Of a DNA stretch of 36,331 nt, positions 14,900 through 22,978 are shown piece by piece. Under the pieces are notes generated by a model. It had not been told where the DNA came from. It did no database searches and saw nothing but the letters and a program-made list of their open reading frames with translations. The DNA is taken from assembly GCA_018712705.1 (NCBI GenBank), contig DVGM01000003.1, positions 1 to 36,331 of the forward strand, given 5' to 3'. Positions within the stretch are counted from its first letter, which is position 1, and every line of letters starts with the position of its first letter. This DNA comes from Aphodousia faecalis. Its GTDB lineage: Bacteria > Pseudomonadota > Gammaproteobacteria > Burkholderiales > Burkholderiaceae_F. A program made the translations under genes and the position numbers.

Positions 14900-17488
14900 T
14901 TATGCGTCGGCTGACTTCACATCAAAGGTGAATTCATCGCCTTTGGCACCAACCGTCACGGTATCACCCGGTTTAACGTTGCCAGCCAAAAGCAGGCGAG
15001 ATAAACCGTTTTCGATATGATCTTGGATCGCACGCTTTAAGGGACGAGCACCGTAAAGCGGATCAAAACCAACCTTGGCGATTTCCGTTAAGGCTTCGTC
15101 GGTCACAACCAACTTAATGTCCTGAGCCTCGACACGGGCGGCCAATTTCTTCAGTTGAATCTTGGCAATATCCTTAATCACCGATTCACCCAAAGCATTA
15201 AAGACCACAATCTCATCAATACGGTTGATGAATTCCGGACGGAAGTGCTCACGCACCTGCGCCATCACGGCGGTTCGGATTTCATCCTTGCCGGCTCCGA
15301 CAAGCGACTGAATTTCATGAGAACCCAAGTTACTTGTCATGATGATGACCGTGTTCTTAAAGTCCACCGTCCGAGCTTGACCATCGGTCATACGACCGTC
15401 ATCCAAGACCTGCAGCAAGACATTAAAGACATCCGGGTGCGCCTTTTCCACTTCATCGAGCAAAATAACGCTATAGGGTTTACGGCGAACGGCCTCGGTC
15501 AAATAGCCGCCCTCTTCATAACCCACATATCCCGGAGGCGCACCGATCAAACGAGCCACCGAGTGCTTTTCCATGAATTCGCTCATATCGATACGGATCA
15601 TGGCGTCTTCCGTATCAAAGAGGAACTCTGCCAAAGCCTTCGTCAGTTCCGTCTTACCGACACCGGTCGGTCCTAGGAAGAGGAACGAACCGTAGGGGCG
15701 ATTCGGATCGGATAGACCGGCCCTTGAGCGCAAAATCGTTTCAACAACGGCCTTGACGGCTTCGGGTTGTCCCACGACACGGCGTTCGAGCGCTTCACCC
15801 ATGTGAAGAAGCTTTTGACGCTCGCCTTCCATCATCTTGGAAACCGGAATACCCGTTGCACGGGAAACCACTTCGGCGATTTCCTCTGCTCCGACGCTTG
15901 TACGCAAGAGCTTGGGCTTCATCTCGCCTTTCTTAGACTCTTCTTTTCTCAGCTTTTCCTCAAGTTTAGGCAACACACCGTATTGCAACTCGGCAAGCTT
16001 TTCGAATTGTCCCTGGCGGCGGTACTCTTCCATTTGGTGACGGGTCTTATCAATATCGTCACGCGCTTTCTTCGCTTCAAGCGCCTCGATCTTTTCTTTC
16101 TTCCAGACCTCTTCCAAATCACCGTACTGCTTGGTCAGATCCGTGATTTCGTCTTCAATCGCGGCCAACCGTTTTTTACTGGCATCATCGGTTTCTTTCT
16201 TCATCGCCTCGCGTTCAATCTTTAATTGAATGATTCGGCGATCAAGCTTATCAAGGGCTTCCGGCTTGGAGTCGATTTCCATCTTCACGCGTGCCGCCGC
16301 TTCATCGATCAAGTCAATTGCCTTATCGGGCAAGAAACGGTCGGTGATGTAACGGTGCGACAACTCAGCCGCAGTCACGATAGCCGGGTCAGTAATTTCA
16401 ACGCCGTGGTGAGCTTCGTACTTTTCCTGCAGTCCACGCAAAATAGCGATCGTATCCTCAACGCTTGGTTCATCGACCATCACTTTTTGGAAACGACGTT
16501 CAAGCGCGGCGTCCTTTTCAACGTACTTGCGGTACTCGTCAAGCGTGGTCGCCCCGATTACGTGCAATTCTCCACGGGCAAGAGCCGGCTTTAGCATATT
16601 GCCCGCATCCATCGAGCCCTCGGTCTTACCGGCTCCGACCACGGTGTGCAGTTCATCGATAAACAAAATGATCTGACCGTTGGCACGCGTGACTTCTTTG
16701 AGTAACTTTTTTAAGCGTTCCTCAAATTCACCACGGTACTTGGCTCCGGCAATCAAGCCTGCCATATCCAAACTTAAAATCCGTTTGTTTTTCAACGTAT
16801 CAGGCACTTCGCCATTGACAATACGCTGGGCCAAGCCTTCCACCACGGCTGTCTTACCGACACCGGGTTCACCGATCAACACAGGGTTATTTTTCGTTCT
16901 GCGCTGCAGAATCTGCATGGCACGACGAATTTCATCATCACGGCCGATAACCGGGTCAAGCTTGCCTTCACGCGCCTTGGCGGTTAAATCAATGGTGTAC
17001 TTTTTGAGGGCTTCGCGCTGATTTTCCGCATCCGGATTATCAGCCGAGTCTCCGCCCCGCACTTCTGCAATGGAAGCCTCAAGCGCCTTACGGGTTAAGC
17101 CGCAACGTTTGGCAATACGAGACGCTTCCCCTTGCGCTTGCGTCAAAGCCAAGAGTGCCATATCCACGGAAATGTATTCATCACCGTGAGCCATGGCTTC
17201 CTTTTCAGTGAGGTTCAACCAATTGATCAGATCGCGACCGGGCTGAATATCGCCCCCCGTACCGCTTACCTTCGGCAAACGGCGAACCGTGTCTTCAACC
17301 TCTTGAACAAGTCTTTGAACCGATACACCGGCTCTCTGAAGCAACGACTTCGTGGATCCGTCTTCGTCACGCAAGAAAGCTGCGAGAAGATGCACGTCTT
17401 CCATGATTTGGTTGTCGTTGCCAAGCGCAATTGTTTGTGCGTCAGCCAAAGCTTGTTGGAATTTTGTCGTTAATTTATCTTGTCTCAT
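14900..17488 (-). CDS. clpB: ClpB disaggregase (Hsp100 chaperone)
   Basis: An 862-residue ClpB, the usual length. It is an AAA+ hexamer that works with DnaK to pull apart protein aggregates in the cytosol. Order of domains: Clp-N repeats (LTTKFQQALADAQTIALGND onward), AAA domain 1 with Walker A GEPGVGKT, a long coiled-coil middle domain rich in Lys and Glu (about residues 400-525), then AAA domain 2 with Walker A GPTGVGKT and the C-terminal D2-small domain. The middle domain separates it from ClpA. The ATG at 17488 follows GGAAAG; an upstream TTG extension is unlikely. Transcription is from a sigma-32 promoter at 17550-17577. Confidence 0.98.
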   Translation of the reverse strand: MRQDKLTTKFQQALADAQTIALGNDNQIMEDVHLLAAFLRDEDGSTKSLLQRAGVSVQRLVQEVEDTVRRLPKVSGTGGDIQPGRDLINWLNLTEKEAMAHGDEYISVDMALLALTQAQGEASRIAKRCGLTRKALEASIAEVRGGDSADNPDAENQREALKKYTIDLTAKAREGKLDPVIGRDDEIRRAMQILQRRTKNNPVLIGEPGVGKTAVVEGLAQRIVNGEVPDTLKNKRILSLDMAGLIAGAKYRGEFEERLKKLLKEVTRANGQIILFIDELHTVVGAGKTEGSMDAGNMLKPALARGELHVIGATTLDEYRKYVEKDAALERRFQKVMVDEPSVEDTIAILRGLQEKYEAHHGVEITDPAIVTAAELSHRYITDRFLPDKAIDLIDEAAARVKMEIDSKPEALDKLDRRIIQLKIEREAMKKETDDASKKRLAAIEDEITDLTKQYGDLEEVWKKEKIEALEAKKARDDIDKTRHQMEEYRRQGQFEKLAELQYGVLPKLEEKLRKEESKKGEMKPKLLRTSVGAEEIAEVVSRATGIPVSKMMEGERQKLLHMGEALERRVVGQPEAVKAVVETILRSRAGLSDPNRPYGSFLFLGPTGVGKTELTKALAEFLFDTEDAMIRIDMSEFMEKHSVARLIGAPPGYVGYEEGGYLTEAVRRKPYSVILLDEVEKAHPDVFNVLLQVLDDGRMTDGQARTVDFKNTVIIMTSNLGSHEIQSLVGAGKDEIRTAVMAQVREHFRPEFINRIDEIVVFNALGESVIKDIAKIQLKKLAARVEAQDIKLVVTDEALTEIAKVGFDPLYGARPLKRAIQDHIENGLSRLLLAGNVKPGDTVTVGAKGDEFTFDVKSADA

Positions 17489-17504
17489 TGTTTGCTTTCC
17501 TTCT

Positions 17505-17533
17505 GCTTTGCCCGTTTCCAGAACCGGCAAAGC
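17505..17533 (-). other. Hairpin in the clpB 5' untranslated region
   Basis: GCTTTGCC (17505-17512) and GGCAAAGC (17526-17533) form an 8-bp stem about 17 nt before the clpB start codon and just ahead of the ribosome-binding site. It could tune translation or message stability. It does not itself cover the Shine-Dalgarno, so a thermosensor role is only a guess. Confidence 0.5.
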
Positions 17534-17549
17534 AATCTTTCTAACTCCT

Positions 17550-17577
17550 ATATGGGGTAGGGTTTAGAAATTTCAAG
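17550..17577 (-). promoter_or_regulatory. Sigma-32 heat-shock promoter of clpB
   Basis: On the minus strand CTTGAAA (17577-17571) is followed after 13 bp by CCCCATAT (17557-17550). Both elements match the RpoH consensus exactly, and they lie about 62 bp ahead of the clpB ATG. Confidence 0.92.
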
Positions 17578-17673
17578 AGAAAAGAAAAAGATATTTTTTA
17601 CTTATTTTTCAATGAGATAATGACAAATTGAAATAGATTGTCACACAAAATAGGTGGATCAAAAACTTTTTTC

Positions 17674-18075
17674 TTACAGATGCCCGCGAATGGTTAGCAC
17701 ACCGAGAATCAAAGCAATAAAAGAACCGCCGATATGCATCAAGAAGTGTTCAAGAGAAGCCAACCACTGACCGGTCAGCATAAAGTGCAGGTTTTCTCCC
17801 AAAACCGCCGTCAGTGTGGAAAAGGCACCGAGAAAACCGGTGATGATAAAAAGTCTGACGGCTGGACTGATTTCCGGCCGGGTCGAAAGCCAGGCCAAAG
17901 CCATCCCCATCAGGTAAGCTGCGCAAAGGTTCGACAAAAGCGTTCCCAGGGGCGAAGATAGGAACCAAGAGGTGCCGTTAAAGGCATAGGTGAGCCACCA
18001 CCGGATCATCGCACCTAATGTGGCGCCGGTGGCAACACTAACAACCACTAACCAAAGAGGACCGTCTTTTGTCAT
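17674..18075 (-). CDS. crcB: CrcB/FluC-type fluoride channel, divergent
   Basis: A 133-residue membrane protein with four hydrophobic segments, the right size for FluC/CrcB dimeric fluoride channels that protect cells from fluoride. GATLGAMIRWW at the start and PLGTLLSNLCAAYLMG (with the pore Asn) fit the family. The third helix reads GFLGAFSTLTAV, where typical channels have GF.GG.TTFSTF, so both pore-lining Phe positions appear to be Leu and Val. It may be a divergent channel or have altered function. The start is set at ATG 18075; a TTG lies two codons upstream and neither has a clear ribosome-binding site. I see no fluoride riboswitch upstream. Confidence 0.8.
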   Translation of the reverse strand: MTKDGPLWLVVVSVATGATLGAMIRWWLTYAFNGTSWFLSSPLGTLLSNLCAAYLMGMALAWLSTRPEISPAVRLFIITGFLGAFSTLTAVLGENLHFMLTGQWLASLEHFLMHIGGSFIALILGVLTIRGHL

Positions 18076-18118
18076 AACCAATTCACAAAAAATTGCGATG
18101 ATTGTACGCCAAGAAGCA

Positions 18119-18136
18119 AAAGCTTTGTTAAGCTTT
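18119..18136. repeat. Inverted repeat between crcB and bcp
   Basis: AAAGCTT (18119-18125) and AAGCTTT (18130-18136) form a perfect 7-bp inverted repeat with a TGTT spacer in the divergent promoter region. It could be an operator; no matching regulator family is recognised. Confidence 0.35.
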
Positions 18137-18162
18137 AAGCGTTTACATTAAAAGGATTTGCG

Positions 18163-18627
18163 ATGAGCGTTACTTTAAATCAGCCGATTGTCCCATTCTC
18201 CGCCCAGGCTACCACAGGAGAAATCACTTCCGAAATGTTCAAAGGCCGCTACACGGTCCTTTATTTTTATCCCAAAGACAATACCAGCGGCTGCACAATG
18301 GAAGGCCGCGACTTCGCCGCGCTTTACACGCAATTTAAAGAGGCTGGCTGTGAAGTGATTGGCGTTTCCAGAGATTCGATCAAAAGTCACACCAATTTCT
18401 GCAACAAACAGGGTTTCCCCTTTGCGTTAATTAGCGATAGCGAAGAAGCGCTTTGCAAAGCCTTTGACGTCATCAAACTGAAAAAACTATATGGTCGCGA
18501 GTACATGGGCATTGAGCGCAGCACTTTCCTCATTGATCCTCAAGGTGTCGTTTGCGCCGAATGGCGAAAAGTGAAAGTGGCCGGACACGCTCAGGCTGTT
18601 CTTGAACATTTGAAATCGTTGCAATAA
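18163..18627 (+). CDS. bcp: Peroxiredoxin of the BCP/PrxQ type
   Basis: A 154-residue thiol peroxidase that reduces hydrogen peroxide and organic peroxides in the cytosol. The peroxidatic Cys44 sits in FYPKDNTSGCT, the PrxQ signature; thioredoxin is the usual reductant. E. coli BCP has its resolving Cys five residues later, but this protein has none there. It has other Cys at 63, 80, 98 and 131, so it either uses one of these or works as a 1-Cys enzyme. AAGGA precedes the ATG. The phoH-like gene follows 10 bp later with its own AAGGAG, so the two are probably one transcript. Confidence 0.92.
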   Translation: MSVTLNQPIVPFSAQATTGEITSEMFKGRYTVLYFYPKDNTSGCTMEGRDFAALYTQFKEAGCEVIGVSRDSIKSHTNFCNKQGFPFALISDSEEALCKAFDVIKLKKLYGREYMGIERSTFLIDPQGVVCAEWRKVKVAGHAQAVLEHLKSLQ

Positions 18628-18637
18628 GGAGAAAAGC

Positions 18638-20242
18638 ATGCCGCTGCCTCCCCTGCCCAAAGCGATGGGTTCAATTTTGAAAGAAGGTGAAATGACGGTT
18701 AAGCCTGCATCCAACCCAAAAAGTTTCAAAACAGAAGTCAAAGAAAAACCTGTCGTTTCTGAAACAAACAAAGCCGTCAAGCGTGTCAAGTCACCCAAAA
18801 CGGCTGACTTACTCGAGAAAAAAGAGAACTTACCGAAAAAACAAAAGGGCTATCGAGCAAAGACACACGGCAAAAAGCTTTTTGTGCTTGACACAAACGT
18901 GCTCATGCACGATCCGATCTCGCTTTTTCAGTTTGAGGAACATGATGTATTTTTGCCGATGATTACGCTTGAAGAGCTCGACGGTCATAAAAAAGGGATG
19001 AGCGACGTCGCGCGCAACGCCCGACAGGTCTCCCGTTATCTTGACCAACTTTTAGGCCACAGCGACGGCAATATCACCGAAGGCATTGAGCTAAGCGCCT
19101 TGGGAAACACCGAGGCTCAGGGCAAACTATTTTTCCAAACGCAAACACTCGAAGCACAGCTTCCTCAAGGACTGCCTCAAGGCAAGGCTGACAACCAAAT
19201 TCTGGGAGTCGTTCAAGCTCTGCAAAATAAGGAAAAAGAACGCTCCGTTGTGTTGGTTTCCAAAGACATCAATATGCGCATCAAGGCAACGGCCATGGGT
19301 CTTGCTGCCGAGGACTATTTCTCGGATAAAACGCTTGACGATACCGATATGCTTTACTCGGGCCGTATGCAGCTTCCTGAAGATTTCTGGGAAACTCACG
19401 GCAAAAAGATGCAAAGTTGGAAAGAAGACGGGCGTACTTGGTACAAAATTACCGGTCCTTTGGTCAAAGATTGGTTTACAAACCTTTTTGTCTATTTACC
19501 CGATGATTCTTTCCTCGCTCAAGTCAAAAAGATTGAGGGCAAAACCGCCACCCTTTGCGTTGTGCGCGACTACATGCAAAGCAAACACTCGGTTTGGGGG
19601 ATCACCGCCAGAAACCGTGAACAATGTTTTGCGCTTGACCTATTGATGAATCCGGATATTGATTTTGTCACCCTATTGGGTCAGGCAGGCACCGGTAAGA
19701 CTTTGATTACACTTGCCGCGGCTTTGACACAAACGTTGGATATGCGACGCTTTTCTGAAATTATTTTCACGCGTGCAACCGTCAGTGTGGGTGAAGAAAT
19801 CGGTTTTCTGCCCGGAACGGAAGAAGAAAAGATGCTGCCGTGGATGGGAGCGCTTGAAGACAACTTGGAAGTACTCAATAACATTGATTCGGGAAGCGAC
19901 TGGAGTCGGCATGCCGCCAACGACCTTATCCGCAGTCGCATCAAAGTAAAGAGTATGAGTTTCATGCGAGGTCGGACATTTTTAAATAAGTTCGTGATTA
20001 TCGATGAAGCCCAGAACCTTTCGCCCAAACAGATGAAAACGCTCATCACCCGCGCGGGTCCAGGTTCCAAGATTGTTTGTCTGGGCAACATCGCTCAGAT
20101 CGACACCCCCTACCTTACCGAGGGCTCTTCAGGTTTGACTTACGTAGTTGATCGCTTCAAAGGGTGGGAGCACTCCGGCCACATCACTTTACAGCGCGGA
20201 GAAAGAAGTCGTTTGGCTGATTTTGCAAGCGAATCGTTATAA
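18638..20242 (+). CDS. PIN-PhoH fusion protein (PhoH2-type ribonuclease/helicase)
   Basis: A 534-residue protein joining a PIN nuclease domain and a PhoH ATPase domain. After a basic, low-complexity start (to about residue 75), KLFVLDTNVLMHDP carries the first PIN acidic residue (Asp85), and a second acidic cluster follows in LEELDGHKKG. The ATPase half has Walker A GQAGTGKTL at about 348-356 and a Walker B-like FVIIDEAQNLSP near 455. Related PhoH2 proteins unwind and cleave RNA; the cellular target is not known. AAGGAG lies 8 nt before the ATG. It is downstream of bcp and upstream of a VOC gene. Confidence 0.93.
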   Translation: MPLPPLPKAMGSILKEGEMTVKPASNPKSFKTEVKEKPVVSETNKAVKRVKSPKTADLLEKKENLPKKQKGYRAKTHGKKLFVLDTNVLMHDPISLFQFEEHDVFLPMITLEELDGHKKGMSDVARNARQVSRYLDQLLGHSDGNITEGIELSALGNTEAQGKLFFQTQTLEAQLPQGLPQGKADNQILGVVQALQNKEKERSVVLVSKDINMRIKATAMGLAAEDYFSDKTLDDTDMLYSGRMQLPEDFWETHGKKMQSWKEDGRTWYKITGPLVKDWFTNLFVYLPDDSFLAQVKKIEGKTATLCVVRDYMQSKHSVWGITARNREQCFALDLLMNPDIDFVTLLGQAGTGKTLITLAAALTQTLDMRRFSEIIFTRATVSVGEEIGFLPGTEEEKMLPWMGALEDNLEVLNNIDSGSDWSRHAANDLIRSRIKVKSMSFMRGRTFLNKFVIIDEAQNLSPKQMKTLITRAGPGSKIVCLGNIAQIDTPYLTEGSSGLTYVVDRFKGWEHSGHITLQRGERSRLADFASESL

Positions 20243-20293
20243 CACATGACTTCCGCTTTGCTTTTTCAAAAGGAAGGCGGAAAGGCTGGTTTT

Positions 20294-20692
20294 ATGCGCG
20301 ACGCACTTTGTCTTTATTCTCTGGATCACTTAGTCCTTACAGTTAAAGATCTGGAGCGATCCTTGCACTTTTATTCTGACATTCTCGGCTGTCCGGTCTC
20401 TCGCTTTGGAAAAGACCGTTTTGCGGTACTTATCGGCCAATCTAAAATCAATTTCCACCAATCCGCTTCTCCAATTAAACCGCATGCCGCAAATCCCACT
20501 TGCGGCAGTGCCGATTTTTGCCTTCTGAGCCACTTGCCAATGGGAGAAATCAGACAATTCTTGACGGCTAGATCCATTCCGATCGAACTGGGACCGGTTG
20601 TTCGAACTGGGACCAACGGAACAATCTTATCGGTCTATATCAGAGACCCTGACAGCAATTTAGTAGAAATTGCCACGCCTAATGTTGACTGA
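20294..20692 (+). CDS. VOC-family (glyoxalase/dioxygenase fold) protein
   Basis: A 132-residue, single-module member of the vicinal oxygen chelate superfamily. The N-terminal SLDHLVLTVKDLERSLHFYS is the classic VOC strand-helix with the first metal-ligand His, and YIRDPDSNLVEIAT at the end supplies the Glu ligand. Such proteins range from glyoxalases to antibiotic-resistance enzymes; the substrate here is unknown. I prefer the ATG at 20294, which has AAAGG upstream; a longer frame starts at 20246, 3 bp after the phoH stop, with no ribosome-binding site. Confidence 0.82.
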   Translation: MRDALCLYSLDHLVLTVKDLERSLHFYSDILGCPVSRFGKDRFAVLIGQSKINFHQSASPIKPHAANPTCGSADFCLLSHLPMGEIRQFLTARSIPIELGPVVRTGTNGTILSVYIRDPDSNLVEIATPNVD

Positions 20693-20702
20693 AAAATGTC
20701 GC

Positions 20703-21509
20703 TTAGCCTAGTGCGCAGTCAAGCGCCATCATTAAGACAAAACCTGCCATCACACTCAATGTTCCGATATTAGAGTGCTCACCTAAATGGGCCTCAGGAA
20801 TTAATTCTTCAACCACCACATACATCATGGCTCCGGCACTAAACGCTAAAAGCCATGGCATAAAGGGTGTAATCCAAGAGGCGCAGAGCACAACCAAAAC
20901 ACCAAACAAGGGTTCAGCCAACCCTGAAAGCGCTCCAAAAGCGAAAGCTTTCTTTGCGCTGTAACCTTCCTGTCTTAAGGGTAACGAGACGGCAGCGCCT
21001 TCCGGAATGTTTTGTATACCCATGCCCAATGCCAAGGCAAATGCCGCCGAAAGCGCCAGAGGATCGCCTGTTTGACCGGCTACAACAAATAAAAGCCCCA
21101 CGCTCATGCCTTCGGGAATGTTGTGAAGCGTAACGGCGAAAAATAACAGTGAAGCCCGGGATAAGTGTGATTGAGGACCTTCCGGATTTTGCGAACCGGG
21201 GTGTAAATGAGGCAACAGTTCATCGAGCAGGAGTAAAAAAGCGACCCCTAAAATGAAGCCTCCGCATGCCGGCAACCAGCCGGCGCCTCCCCCTTCTTCC
21301 GCAGCCTCCATCGCAGGAATCAAAAGACTCCAGACAGAAGCGGCGATCATAATACCGGCGGCAAGCCCCAAAGCCATACGGTGCACATTTTCAGAAATTT
21401 TTTTTCTGAAAAAGAAAACACTGGCGGCCCCGAGCGACGTCATCATAAAGGTAAAGCCGGTACCGCTGGCGGCCCACCCTATCATTGTTATCAGATTGGC
21501 AGTTTCCAT
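20703..21509 (-). CDS. ZIP-family divalent metal transporter
   Basis: A 268-residue inner-membrane protein with about eight hydrophobic segments, of the ZIP family (zinc and related divalent metals, inward transport). The two hallmark metal-site motifs are present: TLHNIPEGMSVG in helix 4 and GIQNIPEGAA in helix 5. A short, His-bearing loop (LPHLHPGSQNPEG) links helices 3 and 4, as usual. I start at the ATG at 21509; a GTG lies three codons upstream and neither has a strong ribosome-binding site. It converges with the VOC gene 10 bp away. Confidence 0.9.
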   Translation of the reverse strand: METANLITMIGWAASGTGFTFMMTSLGAASVFFFRKKISENVHRMALGLAAGIMIAASVWSLLIPAMEAAEEGGGAGWLPACGGFILGVAFLLLLDELLPHLHPGSQNPEGPQSHLSRASLLFFAVTLHNIPEGMSVGLLFVVAGQTGDPLALSAAFALALGMGIQNIPEGAAVSLPLRQEGYSAKKAFAFGALSGLAEPLFGVLVVLCASWITPFMPWLLAFSAGAMMYVVVEELIPEAHLGEHSNIGTLSVMAGFVLMMALDCALG

Positions 21510-21550
21510 CTCAAGCACTTACAACGGTTTTAATGGTGGAATTTTTGCAA

Positions 21551-21577
21551 ACTTAAAGTGATATTTAAAGTTTAAGT
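21551..21577. repeat. AT-rich inverted repeat upstream of the MFS gene
   Basis: ACTTAAA (21551-21557) and TTTAAGT (21571-21577) are perfect inverted arms 13 bp apart, between the divergent ZIP and MFS genes. It may be an operator, but such AT-rich symmetry also occurs by chance. Confidence 0.3.
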
Positions 21578-21690
21578 GATTCAATCCAATAAGAAACAAT
21601 CATTCAGATAGACAAAATTAATTAGAAAAAAGCCCTACAGCACAATCCGATCAGAGTATCCTGGCAAACTCAACAAAGAAAGGAAGACCT

Positions 21691-22863
21691 GTGAAAAAAC
21701 ATCTGATCGCTTTAAGTCTAGGAACATTGGCTTTAGGCATTGCCGAATTTTGCATGATGTCCATCCTCTCCGGTGTAGCGGCAGACCTCAATGTCAGTAT
21801 TCCGCAAGCCGGTCATTTTGTCTCAGCTTATGCGAGCGGCGTTTGCATCGGCGCACTTTTAATGGTTATTTTTGCTAGAAATCTTGGGCTTAAAACGTTG
21901 CTTTTGCTGATTGTCGGATTCATATTTTTTGGCAATGCATTAACAGTCTTTGCCTTTGACTATTGGAGCATGCTCGGTGCACGTCTAATTGCAGGACTGC
22001 CTCACGGAGCTTATTTTGGCGTAGGAGCCATTGTGGCCACACAATTGGCAAAAAAAGGCGAAGCCTCTAAAGATGTTTGTTTGATGGTTGCCGGCATGAC
22101 TGTCGCCAATCTAATCGGTGTTCCACTGGGAAGCTTCCTTTCATGGGCGGTGACCTGGCGGCTTGCTTTCATGATTGTTGCAACGGTCGCAGCACTGGTC
22201 TTCATTGGGATAAAACTTTGGATTCCCGCATTACCGGCGCTGCCTGATCACGGCTTTTCTGCTCAGTTTAGGTTTCTAACTCATTTGACTCCGTGGCTCG
22301 TGTTGGGAGCCATTGGTTTTGGCAATGGGGGATTTTTTGCCTATTACAGCTATGTCAATCCCATCATGGAAAATTTAGCCTCCGTACCGGCTTCATTGAT
22401 GAGTGCTGTGATTACACTGGCTGGCTTTGGTATGGTTTGCGGAAACCTTTTGGCCGCCAAACTATCGAGACGCGTCGGTAATGCTGCCTTGGCCTGTCTC
22501 GGTCAAGCGGTTCTCTGTTGCTCGCTTATCCTTTTATTTTTCAGTGCACAGTTAACTTGGATTGCCATCGGCCTGACCGTCATCGCCGCCGGCTGCGTTT
22601 TCTTTATTTCGGGACCGGAGCAAGTTCTCATTCTCCAAAATGCTAAAGAAGGACAACTTTTAGCTGCCGCCATGGGACAAGTCGCCTTTAACTTCGGCAA
22701 CGCTGTCGGTGCGTGGTTGGGAGGTCTTCCAATTGAAGCTGGCCACCCGGAAAACTGGTCTTGCGTGCCGGCCAGTGTTCTAGCCGGTATCGGCTTTTTG
22801 CTTTTGTTTGCAACTTGGAAAATCCATTCGGCAAAATCAGCCGAAAAAGAACAAGCGAAGTAG
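21691..22863 (+). CDS. MFS transporter, AraJ/arabinose-efflux-like (DHA1 type)
   Basis: A 390-residue, 12-helix major facilitator of the DHA1 drug/sugar efflux type. ALSLGTLALGIAEFCMMSIL in helix 1 and GARLIAGLPHGAYFGVGAIV in helix 4 match the AraJ/YdeA group, whose members export sugars or drugs by proton antiport. The substrate is not predictable. It starts with GTG at 21691, preceded by AAAGGAAG. The last residues are polar and charged, a normal cytosolic tail. The next gene, a regulator, is separated by 115 bp with its own promoter. Confidence 0.88.
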   Translation: MKKHLIALSLGTLALGIAEFCMMSILSGVAADLNVSIPQAGHFVSAYASGVCIGALLMVIFARNLGLKTLLLLIVGFIFFGNALTVFAFDYWSMLGARLIAGLPHGAYFGVGAIVATQLAKKGEASKDVCLMVAGMTVANLIGVPLGSFLSWAVTWRLAFMIVATVAALVFIGIKLWIPALPALPDHGFSAQFRFLTHLTPWLVLGAIGFGNGGFFAYYSYVNPIMENLASVPASLMSAVITLAGFGMVCGNLLAAKLSRRVGNAALACLGQAVLCCSLILLFFSAQLTWIAIGLTVIAAGCVFFISGPEQVLILQNAKEGQLLAAAMGQVAFNFGNAVGAWLGGLPIEAGHPENWSCVPASVLAGIGFLLLFATWKIHSAKSAEKEQAK

Positions 22864-22938
22864 TTTGTCAGAAATCGCCTCCGTTTTTTCAAAATTTAAT
22901 AAGCCGAACTTTTTGAAGGTATTGCTTCCATCTTAAAT

Positions 22939-22947
22939 TGATAGAAT
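22939..22947 (+). promoter_or_regulatory. Candidate extended -10 promoter of the WYL-recCBD operon
   Basis: TGATAGAAT at 22939-22947 fits an extended -10 element (TG, one base, TAGAAT), giving a leader of about 25 nt before the ATG at 22979. No convincing -35 is seen. AATGA and TCATT half-sites around 22945-22960 might be an operator, but they are short. Confidence 0.4.
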
Positions 22948-22978
22948 GAATGCGATCATTTTGTGGAGAGAAACTCAT

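Noticed and set aside
18076..18162. Fluoride riboswitch upstream of crcB
   Set aside because: I looked for the crcB-motif landmarks in the short divergent interval on the minus strand and found none.
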